Below are positions 1-9,124 of a stretch of 64,000 bases of DNA, one piece after another. This stretch comes from Numida meleagris. Taxonomy: Eukaryota; Chordata; Aves; Galliformes; Numididae. Location: contig NC_034414.1 in the NCBI RefSeq assembly GCF_002078875.1, forward strand, positions 16,399,428-16,463,427, in the 5' to 3' direction. The position numbers and the translations under genes were made by a program. Under the pieces are notes generated by a model that was given only the letters and a program-made list of their open reading frames with translations, did not search any database and was not told where the DNA came from. How positions within the stretch are numbered: the stretch's first letter is position 1; each line of letters begins with the position of its first letter.

Positions 1-2298
1 GTAAGAGCTTCAGAATGAAAAAAATGTATTGCTACCTCTAACACATTATCTCCACAGCACAACACTGAAGATGAACTATAGAGCCATGCAATCTCCTTCA
101 GCAGGTGTCAAGTGCTTTCTTCCACACCTCAACTCTACTCAGTCAAGATGACCCCTTTAATTACTATATTTAAACAAGCTGGGGAGCAGAGATTCAGCAC
201 AGACCTCCAAATGCAAGTGAGTGGAACTGCTTTGCCCTTTTTGTCTTTATTGCTGCACTGTGACAAAGGGACCAGGAGTGACACCGCCTGTCCAGATCAA
301 GAATGACTGTTTCCCTAAGGCCAGCAAATGCACTTGGCACCCTGTTGATAGAACGCGGCTTCCAATGGATCATCCCCAAAAGCTTCAGTTTGCTCAGGAA
401 AAATGTCATTCTTAAAGCCTGCTCCTCTTTCAGGCAAAACCAGCCATCCCAGGTGCCAGCTTGCAGCTTCACAGAAAGCAGCAACGTGGCACTCAGAAAC
501 GCACCTAGGTTCTCCTAAAACAGACTACAGTGCATTTGACTTCCTATATTACCATGAAACTTAAAAGACACTTGCAAGTGCTCTCGGTATTGCCGAGCAT
601 GATGCTTGAGCTCTAGGGAACCAAGAACCAAGAGCAACCAGTAAAAGCAATAATATGATCAGGAGAGCGGCTCAAAATTTAAATACTAACAATTCGTAAG
701 CAATACAGTCACAGGTGAATTAGTCATTAAGGCAATTTCAGGACTCAGCCCTCAGCCTAGGGAAAAGTATCTTACCATCTCTTGGTTTTGGATAAGCAAG
801 AATCCCTTTGGCTCTTTTTACAAACCTCACCTTTAACCTCTAGTGTTTGACACCTTTCAAACCAGAAAATACTAGTTTTCAAAATAATGAGGTTTCTTTC
901 TACAAACAGAACAAGCACACAAGACTACATTAACCTTACAGCCAGGATAGCCTTTATCACAAGAAAAAATAAAATAAAATGTCTGATTATAAAAGGATTT
1001 GTACAAGAAGTGACAAAACCTCTCTGAGTATCTACACTGGACAAGGTGATACTTCCTAAAACATGAGTGGTTGCTTTGGGTTTTGGGTTTTTTTTGACTA
1101 ACCACTAATGTGCTGTTTTGCAGAGATATGAGCTACCAAACTGGGGAAGAAGACCAAAGGTCTGTAAAGAAGGCCAGAATACCTGGAAACAATCTGTTTT
1201 CTCTTGGAAAACCATGATGATGAAACAAAGAAAGCTGCTTTTGAGCAAAGCCATTAAAGAATTTCCAGAGCTACATTTTATGCAGTCTATCAAATGCCTG
1301 GCAACAAGAAGACATTTCAGAGGAATACTGGAAAAACTCACTAGGGGATCTGACTGAAATCTTTTGATGACTAGCTTTCAGACATGACAGCTTACAAAGC
1401 TACCAGCCCAATTCCCAAGACAGAGGACACTGAGGAATTGTGGGACCTTCCTCCTACTGCCTCCAGAAAAAAAAACCAAACCACCAAACCACACACGCAC
1501 ACACAAAAAAAAAAACCACTCAAGTTCTTGTCACTACTTCAGTATAAAGAAGATATAAAGAAAGAAGTTCCAGGAATTATCTAGATATTTAACAAGTTTC
1601 TTTTCTAATCAATATAAATATACCATGGGCAAAACAAGCAATCTTTATAAACTCTTCAACTAAAGGGTTGAATGAATGAAGTACAGAGTGCTTACACAGA
1701 AGACACTTTTACAAACAAAAACGCAGACTTGGCTTCTAGAAGCAAGATAAAATACAACTTCAGTAAGCAATCATCAACTCACACTGGGCTGCGAGTTGCT
1801 AGAACACTTTCTGTGTACTTCCAACAGCCAAGCAAAACTGCCACAGTCACTTCCAGTTTGCTTAAAGACACGTGGACCACCAGAAAATATTTGCATGCCT
1901 TCATAAGTGGATATTGTATTACACAAGTGATGTTGCTAAGATTTATATGGCTATACCACACCGAAACAAAACATACCCAAAGTAAGTTGTAAACCTTCAT
2001 TTTTACTACAAGTGTCTATTTGATACCTGAATATATTTGTTCTGATTTGGGTCCACATGCATTCACTTCCCCCACACCTTCCCTCACAATTACAGAAGGG
2101 CAACAACTCTCCAAAGTTCTAGAAACATGACATCTTACTAGATGGAAGGAAGGTGGTCCAAGCTAAGTAGCTACAGTAACAAGCAGAAGTCATTACTACA
2201 CTGAAGGACAAACAAGAACTATGCTGAGAGCTTAAATTTGATGAGACATTAAGAAAGAGTTAAGAAGAGAAGCTTCTGGCAGAAGTTGTAAGCCTCAC

Positions 2299-2371
2299 CT
2301 AAGTATTTCCCATAGTGCTCCAAGATTATTAACTATTGTCCTTGAAGGCTGCCTGTAACTGTTCTCGAAGC
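2299..2371 (-). other. Candidate 73-nt cassette (poison) exon in KMT5B intron 3
   Basis: Read on the minus strand, a strong pyrimidine tract and acceptor (GTTTCTTCCTTTCTCAG) ends at 2372. A donor, CTTAG|GTGAGG, follows 2299. Both sites are close to consensus and bracket 73 nt, a typical exon size. Exon 3 ends in phase 2, so joining to this segment gives 14 codons and then TAA; 73 is not a multiple of three. Inclusion would therefore truncate KMT5B before the SET domain. Another frame is open throughout but would not be used after exon 3. The segment matches no KMT5B exon I know, so it may be a regulated poison exon, an alternative last exon or a chance pair of sites. Confidence 0.35.
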
Positions 2372-2862
2372 CTGAGAAAGGAAGAAACACATGATGATAG
2401 CCTTTGTGTAGTCTTTTGTTACAAATTAGTAATTCAAGAAGTATTTTATGTGTTGAAAACATATCATTTACGAAAGCAACTTCTCCACCTACGGATAAAT
2501 AAATCATTTTCCTAGCAAAAAGCAAAAGAATTAGCTGTTTCTGAACAGCTGTAGACTACCACTCATGCAACAACAACAACAAAAGGGCTTTTGAGCATAC
2601 AAATGTTTAGCTAAACTGACTTCTGGAAATGCAGATACAACTGAATATCTACCTAGATGCTGTTTTGGACACAACAAGCTATTGTAATCAATAGCACAGA
2701 GAGAACAGGAAGAATGCTGGGATTTCTCTTGAAGATGGACATTGCACTCTCTGTAGAAAAAAAAAGATCTCTCTGGAGTAAGTCTTTACAGCTATTAAGA
2801 CCACACTGCTACAACTCCAGGTGCAACTCACGCTGTAAGGCTATAGCAGCCATCAGCTTGTC

Positions 2863-2881
2863 AACACACACACACACACAA
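2863..2881. repeat. (CA)n microsatellite
   Basis: About nine CA units in KMT5B intron 3, followed by ATATA. It is short and uninterrupted, so probably polymorphic. Confidence 0.9.
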
Positions 2882-3774
2882 TATACCAAACATACTCTGG
2901 TTATTTGCCCATGCTGTACAGGTAAACTGTTCCTCTTTAAAAATATCCACAGCAATCGTTGCAAGGGTTGGGAAGCCTGCTTCCCACAACACGGCCTGGA
3001 AACCCCAGCTCAGACCAAGATCCCCCATTTGTTCATACAATAGTAAACACACAGTTCCTTATCCTTAGAAACTTACCATTCATGCATAGCTTCTCCAGTA
3101 AGCCAGCAATGCATACCTTTTACAAATTACACTTAGACTTGATGGTGTAATTGGCAAAACAGGAAGAGGCATGCAACAACTAAACCACGAGCCCGCACTA
3201 AACTTAAGCCAGGTATTCAGGCAAGTGCATAACAGTATGTGCAAATCTGGCAGGAAGGGTCCAAATGTGCACATCAATTTATCTTATATACACACAGACA
3301 TATCTGAGTAGCATTTCTTCAGGGTTTGGTATCAAGTGGCACTAACACTGTAACACAGGAAGTAAATCTCAAGTTGTTGTAAAAGTTGAGAAAAAAACCC
3401 TGGCCAACAAAATAAACAGGAAATACACCACACTCCCCAGACACCAACTCTTGTCTTTGAAATATTATTTCAAATGGCTAAAGGTTTAAAACTTAAGATG
3501 AGTTAACTGCTTAAGCTAGAAAAGCATCTATTAACACACTGCTCTACAGCAGAAACTGTTGCTAAGGATAATAGAAAGACCTGTGACAGCGTTACAAAAC
3601 CATACAGCTACAGAGCTTTAAGTTCCAGTCTCACATGCAGCACCATTCTAAAGGCTGAATCCACCAACTATCATTGTTTCAGACTTTTGTAAACATGCAG
3701 GAAATTCCACAGTTATCATCTTAATTGGTCCTCTGATTACATCAATTCTTTTCTAGAAAAATAAAGACAAGTTA

Positions 3775-4760
<986 letters not shown>

Positions 4761-4920
4761 ATCTGCTTGATCTTCTTTCAACTCCATTTTTGCCAGACCT
4801 GGGATTCTCCTTTCCTGTGTGCTGCAATTTGGTCTGATTCTGTACGTGGTCGTTAGACGCCCTGCTTCCACTCCTCCTGCCATTCACCACCATGTTCTTG
4901 GATTCTCCCAGCCACTTCAT
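4761..4920 (-). CDS. KMT5B: KMT5B first coding exon (coding part of exon 2)
   Basis: The start codon is the ATG at 4920. It is the first in-frame ATG after an in-frame TGA at 4962-4960, and the product opens [20 protein letters not shown], which is the KMT5B N-terminus. The exon encodes 53 residues plus one base, rich in Asn, Gln, Lys and Arg and without a folded domain. It ends VERRSSR plus T, then the donor GTACGT. A second GT four bases further on (GTACAT) would break the match with exon 3 and is rejected. Compared with the human protein as I remember it, residues about 17-40 have many substitutions, as expected for a disordered tail, while both ends are nearly identical. Confidence 0.96.
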
Positions 4921-5006
4921 GCCCACAGACAACCTGACCCAGTTGCATTTAGTCACTTTTCAGAAAGCTCGGAGAAGTGGATGAATAATTTCAACTCCAA
5001 TACCTA
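4921..5006 (-). other. KMT5B: KMT5B 5' UTR in exon 2 (acceptor not fixed)
   Basis: Noncoding sequence just upstream of the start codon. The best upstream acceptor is TTTTGCTTCCAG, placing the exon start at 5006. AG dinucleotides nearer the ATG, such as GGGTCAG just upstream of it, are possible but have poorer pyrimidine tracts. Stops in the KMT5B frame show that this part is untranslated. Confidence 0.6.
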
Positions 5007-5070
5007 CTGGAAGCAAAATGTAAACATCATTAGAACTTACTGGGAAATCTGTTTCCAAGACAAAGCTTTA

Positions 5071-5120
5071 ACACACACGCACACACACACACACACACAC
5101 ATATATATGTGTACACACAT
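5071..5120. repeat. Compound (CA)n-(TA)n-(TG) microsatellite
   Basis: About 15 CA units with one CG interruption, then ATATATAT, then GTGTACACACA. The alternating purine-pyrimidine run could adopt Z-DNA. It lies about 150 bp upstream of the KMT5B start codon exon, on the intron 1 side. Confidence 0.9.
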
Positions 5121-5352
5121 TTAAAAAACAGTAAAGTGCTGATCTGCATTTGCATTAGGAAAAAAAGAGAAGTAGTTCACTAGCACTGGTACAGGGAGCT
5201 GTTGCAAACAGACACTCACAGGTGAACTGTTGCCCTGCAACTTGCTGACACATCTGGAAGCGAAGACAGAATTCTAAAGCTGATAAATTGTTAAGGACAA
5301 CATCAAATAAACACACACCTCTATGCAGTTATACAGATACATGCACACTCTA

Positions 5353-5610
5353 AAGATCACTGAGCTCCAAGCCCTGCCATGGCCAGGGCTGCCCTGGGCC
5401 CAATCCAACCTGGCCTTGAGCGCATCCAGGGATGGGGCATCCTCAGTTCTCTAGGCAGCCCGTGCCTCACCACCCTCTGAGCAAGGAATTTCTTTCCTAA
5501 CACCTAACTGAATTTCTCCTCTTTTAGTTTAAAACCATTCCTCCCTGTTCTACCACTCTTAGATCATGTAAGAAGTTGTTCCCCTTCCTGCTTATAACTC
5601 CCTTCAAGCA
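5353..5610 (-). mobile_element. CR1 LINE fragment (3' part)
   Basis: The plus strand reads as the reverse complement of a CR1 3' region: a GGGCAGGGCTGCCC-like block, then TGGCCTTGAGCGCATCCAGG, GATGGGGCATCC and a CTGTTCTACCACTC block. The terminal CATAGAATC end is missing or diverged, so it is an old, doubly truncated copy in KMT5B intron 1. Confidence 0.9.
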
Positions 5611-5995
5611 TACACATCAATATATGCATAACTATGTGACTCCAGGAAACTGAGCATTTTCACACATACACCCAATTAAGGTTATATTTCCTAATATGTG
5701 TAGTAGGCAACCTGCTTTGAACTCTACAGCAAAGAAAGACAGTATACAAACACCCTCCAAAAAGTAATGAAGTAATGTATAAAAATAAATAAGTAAATAA
5801 AAAACAAAAAAACCTCCAACCCACAGAAAACCAACAGCATTTTTAGAATAGGGATGGGGGAAAGACGTTAAATCCTCGTTTAAAAGCTGTATGTATCTAT
5901 ATTCAAAAATCCATCAGTGATGACCTAGAGGACCCAGGCAGTTTCTGGTTCATGTGATAAGAACACAACAACACACCTGGCTCAATGGGCCATAA

Positions 5996-6652
5996 CCATA
6001 AGATCACTGAGGCTGGAAAAGACCTCTAAGATCACCAAGTCCAACCCCCAGCCCACTCCCACCGTGCCCACTGACCATGTCCCTCAGTGCCACATCTACG
6101 TGTTCCCTGAACACCTCAGGTGTGCCAGAGCATCACCACTCTTTTGGAGAAGAGCTGCTTCCTAACACTCAATCCAAACTCCCTCGGTGCAACTTGAGGC
6201 CATTCCCTCTCATTCTATCTCTGTTACCCAGTAGAAGAGGCCGACCTCCTCCTTCCCAAAACCCTCCTTTCAGGTCGGTGTAGAGGTGATAAGGTCTCCC
6301 CTGAGCCTCCTCTTCTCCAGACTGAACAATCCCAGCTCCCTCAGCCGCTCCCCATCAAATTTGTGCTCCAGACCCCTCACAGCTTCGCCCCGTGTCCTCA
6401 GTGTCTTTCTTGCAGCGAGGGGCCCAAAACTGTACACAGCACTCGAGGTGCAACCCCACCAGCGCTGAGTACAGGGGGAGGATCACCTCCCTGCTCCTGC
6501 TGGCTGCGCTATTGCTGATACAAGCCAGGATGGTGCTGGCCTTCTCGGCCACCTGGGCACACTGCTGGATCATATTCAGCCGAGCACTGACCAGCACTCC
6601 CAGATCCTTTCCTTCCGCACAGCTCTCAGCCACTCTGCCCCAGGCCTGTAGA
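5996..6652 (-). mobile_element. CR1 LINE fragment with remnant of reverse transcriptase ORF C-terminus
   Basis: A minus-strand 5'-truncated CR1. The 3' untranslated part lies near 6000 (GATCACTGAGGCTGGAAAAG) and the end of ORF2 near 6390-6650. The minus-strand translation contains [12 protein letters not shown] and [13 protein letters not shown], typical of the C-terminus of the CR1 polyprotein, so the long minus-strand open frame here is transposon debris and not a host gene. The copy stops where the CpG island begins. It is very similar to the copy at 57736-58410. Confidence 0.95.
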
Positions 6653-6689
6653 CGGCTACAGGCGCTGCCTTCCTTCCACCCGGCTCCCT

Positions 6690-6704
6690 GCTGCCCCCTA
6701 GGGT
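6690..6704 (-). promoter_or_regulatory. CTCF-like motif
   Basis: On the minus strand the sequence reads ACCCTAGGGGGCAGC. It matches the CTCF core CCASYAGRKGGCRSY at 13 of 15 positions, including the whole AGGGGGCAGC half. It lies about 40 bp from the end of the CR1 fragment, at the island border. Binding is inferred from the motif only. Confidence 0.45.
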
Positions 6705-6824
6705 CTACCGTTCCGCCCGGGCCTTCCCCACCGCGGGGCTGGGAGGGGGCGGACGCCCCTCGGTGAGGGAGGCCCTGGCAGGGAGGGCCCTGTCCCGCCG
6801 CCATTTTGTGCCCCCCGCGCTCAC

Positions 6825-7080
6825 CTCAGGTCGCCTCCGCGCCGCCGCCGGTGCTGCCCCAGCGTCCGCCGGGGGTGGGAAATGGCTCATCCAAGGGAAA
6901 GGAGCGAGGGGGGGGGAATAAAAAAAAAAAAAAAAAAGAAGGAAGACGAGGGGAGAAAAGAGAAAGCCGAGCGAGGAAAAAAGAAATAAGGAGAGGAAAG
7001 GGGAAAAAAAAAAAAAGCACGGAGGTAATGGTGAAAAATAATTCCGAGTGGGGGGAGGAAAAAAATGGCGGATTAAAATC
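6825..7080 (-). other. KMT5B: KMT5B first noncoding exon (inferred, 5' end not fixed)
   Basis: A near-consensus minus-strand donor (CCTGAG|GTGAGC) follows 6825 inside the CpG island, the position expected for the untranslated first exon of KMT5B. No transcription start can be fixed from sequence; YY1-type sites near 7062-7092 suggest one close to 7.1 kb. If so, the exon's RNA would carry the complement of the 6892-7016 purine tract, a long C/U-rich stretch. Other first exons further into the island are possible; a weaker donor lies near 7535. Confidence 0.45.
6892..7016. repeat. Homopurine tract in the promoter
   Basis: About 125 bp that is almost all A and G on the plus strand, including G9 (6908-6916), A18 (6920-6937), a mixed GA stretch and A13 near 7004-7016, with only a few pyrimidines. 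Such tracts can form triplex DNA and exclude nucleosomes. It lies inside the inferred first exon and promoter of KMT5B. Confidence 0.9.
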
Positions 7081-7092
7081 CAAGATGGCGGC
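7061..7092 (+). promoter_or_regulatory. Pair of YY1-type motifs
   Basis: AAAAATGGCGG at 7061-7071 and the canonical CAAGATGGCGGC at 7081-7092 lie 20 bp apart in the same orientation. An opposite-strand copy (GCCGCCATTTT) is at 6797-6807 and a further AAAATGGCGCC is at about 7960-7970. YY1 sites of this form usually lie just downstream of the start of CpG-island genes and orient transcription, which here would favour the plus strand. Confidence 0.55.
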
Positions 7093-7210
7093 GCCGAGGG
7101 GCGAGCGGTGTAGGGGGGAGGCGATGGAGACAGCCGCCGAGAGATCCCTCCGCCGGACCCCGCGAAAAAGAGTCCCCCGGGCTCCCTCGCAGGGACCCCG
7201 CGGGGCGGCG
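7085..7210 (+). other. Candidate divergent plus-strand first exon with a 42-codon open frame
   Basis: An ATG within the CAAGATGGCGG motif opens a frame of 42 codons (starting MAAPRG, rich in Arg and Ala) that runs to GCGGCG|GTGAGG, a fair plus-strand donor. I do not recognise the peptide. GC-rich islands often give such frames by chance, and the downstream acceptor would lie in DNA where I see no exon. A noncoding divergent transcript is the simpler reading. Confidence 0.25.
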
Positions 7211-8367
7211 GTGAGGGCCGGCTGTGGCCGCCGCCGCTTCCTTCTCCTCCTCGCGCTTCTCTTTCTGTGTTAAAGTTCTCTTTCCGCCGGGCTGCCCAGC
7301 CGGGCGATCCGTTGCTCCAGCCACCGCGCTCCTAAGTTTCTTCCTCTCTCTCCCGCGAAGCCGCGACCTCCTCGCCCCCTCCAGAGAGGCGCCGCCTGCC
7401 CCTACGCTGCCGGCGGCGGAGGGACACCGCGGCCCCAGCCTCTTGTGCCCGCTGCGCGGAAGGATACACAGCTCGAAAGAAAACCGAGCCCTCCTCCTCC
7501 TTCCTCAAGCCGCGCCGCTCCCCACCTCCCCCTCACGCGGGCCGGCGCAGGGGCAGGCCGCGAGTCAGCGAGCTTCCGCGCCTCGTCCGCGGCGGACGAA
7601 CAGCGGGGACCGCAGCGCCCATGACCGCTCGGCACGGCGCAGGGATTCCCGTGGAGAAAACGAGGTCCGGGCCGCCCCGCCGCTAGGAGGTGCACGGGGA
7701 GTAAGAAGTTCCGGCCGGCTGTGTGCTGCTGGGATCCCTCCGCCCGGGGCTGCCCTTTAAATGCGAGGAGTCCCATCCCGGGCGCTGCTTGACGCTGCGC
7801 TGTAAGGTGGCTCGTCTCCCGGCCGCCCTGCTACGGTATGCAGGTGTCCCTTCCCGGGCCCCGAACTGTGTGTGTGTGTGGCCGCAGCCCGCCCTCCGGG
7901 GCCGCCACCTCAGCGAGCAGCAGGCACCTGCTTCCCCTTCCGCCCTGACAGGGCTCTTTAAAAATGGCGCCTACCCGCTCTCCTCAGGGAGAGGTGCTGA
8001 GAGCGCCGCGGTGCCGCCTGGGGACAGAGCCCCAGAGAGCAGCGGGGGCTGCCCTGCCCCTCGGGCCGTGCTCCTCTCGGTGCTAACGGGGTGTGTTCCT
8101 GTGGCAGCCCCTCGGTGCCGGCGTTGGGTCATCCGCACAGCTGCGTTCTGCTCAAAGTTCACAAGTTTTACTGCACGCCCAATATTTTAAGTTGCCCTTT
8201 GTGTTTCCTGACGCGGTGCGCAGTGATCACGGTACAGTTTGTTCTCAAATATAAATTTTATAAGTTTGCCGGAAGCTTTTAGAGTATTTGCATTCACTGT
8301 AAGTCACCATAAATGTTTGTGGGAATGATTTGCTGCAGAGAAAGTTCCGAGAGCCATTTGCCGGCAC

Positions 8368-8690
8368 CACAGAATGGTTTGGTTGGGAGGGACCTTACAG
8401 CCCACCCAGTTCCCACTCCGTGCTGTGGGCAGGGCTGCCCTCCACCAGCTCAGGCTGCCCAGGGCCCCTTCCAGCCTGGCCTTGAGCGCCTGCAGGGATG
8501 GGGCATCCACGGTTGTTCTGGACACACTGTGGCAGAGCCCTGCTGCCCTTGTGAGTAAAGGATTTCCTCCTAACATCTTACCTGGATCTCTTCTTTTAGC
8601 TTAAAGCCATTCTCCCTTGTCCTGTCATCGTTACGCTGTGTAAAAAGTCGGTCTTCCTCCTGTTTATCAGTTCCCTTTGTGTACTGGAAG
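8368..8690 (-). mobile_element. CR1 LINE fragment (3' end)
   Basis: Begins with ACAGAATGGTTTGGTTGGGA and GGGACCTTACAGCCCACCCA, the reverse complement of a CR1 3' end, and continues through TGGCCTTGAGCGCCTGCAGG to a diverged CTGTCATCGTTACGCTGTGT block. It is a 5'-truncated copy about 230 bp beyond the CpG island. Confidence 0.95.
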
Positions 8691-9096
8691 TCTTTGGGTG
8701 GTACTTAGTAGGAAACTTAAGTTTAAGGTTGTTAAATAAAATACACTTTTCACATGGAACTGGGTTTAATTCTACTGTAATTACTCAAGCGTTGCAGTTC
8801 CTGGAAATGGCATGGATTCTAACAACCCAGATTTTGAGCAAATGGATTTTACTGTAACAACAAGGCGTTGCTCCTGAAGCTGAGCTTAGCCGTGCCATGT
8901 CGTTAAACCAAAGTAGCACAGGTTTTACACTTAAATTACAAACCCTGGAAAGCTTTACTTAGACCAGAATTGGTTATTAATAGGACAACAGGCAGTGAGT
9001 CTGTGATAATATTAGTAACAGCACTTGTATATTGTTTTGTAGGTGCCTCAGCCTGTTCAGTGCATGTGTGAGGTGACTGCAGGCACTGCGCGGTGC

Positions 9097-9124
9097 GGGA
9101 CCAGGAGATGCCATCTCTGGTCCC
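9097..9124. repeat. Near-perfect palindrome
   Basis: GGGACCAGGAGATG is followed at once by CCATCTCTGGTCCC, which is its reverse complement apart from one missing base. The DNA could extrude a small cruciform and the RNA would form a hairpin with a very tight loop. Confidence 0.7.

Larger units (their letters stand above)
5007..6824 (-). other. KMT5B: KMT5B intron 1
   Basis: Inferred intron between the CpG-island first exon (donor CCTGAG|GTGAGC after 6825) and coding exon 2. It contains a CA/TA microsatellite at 5071-5120 and two minus-strand CR1 fragments, which make up about half of its length. The remainder, roughly 5611-5995, is A-rich with no recognised element. Confidence 0.6.
6670..8140. 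promoter_or_regulatory. KMT5B: CpG island: KMT5B promoter, possibly bidirectional
   Basis: A sharp rise in G+C and CpG density over about 1.5 kb against AT-rich flanks marks a CpG island. It lies directly upstream of KMT5B coding exon 2 and contains Sp1-type GGGGCGG boxes (near 6745 and 7203), several GCCATnTT/YY1 cores and no clear TATA box, the usual form of a housekeeping promoter. A strong minus-strand donor lies at 6825/6824 and a plus-strand donor at 7210/7211, so transcription may leave in both directions. Long open frames here on both strands are expected from GC-rich composition and are not called as genes. Confidence 0.9.

Noticed and set aside
6355..6804. 149-codon minus-strand open frame
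   Set aside because: Its C-terminal two thirds is CR1 ORF2 debris and the rest is GC-rich island sequence.
7224..8190. Two long plus-strand open frames (178 and 155 codons) in the CpG island
   Set aside because: Stops are rare in GC-rich DNA; composition is Ala/Pro/Arg-biased with no domain and no splice or codon support.
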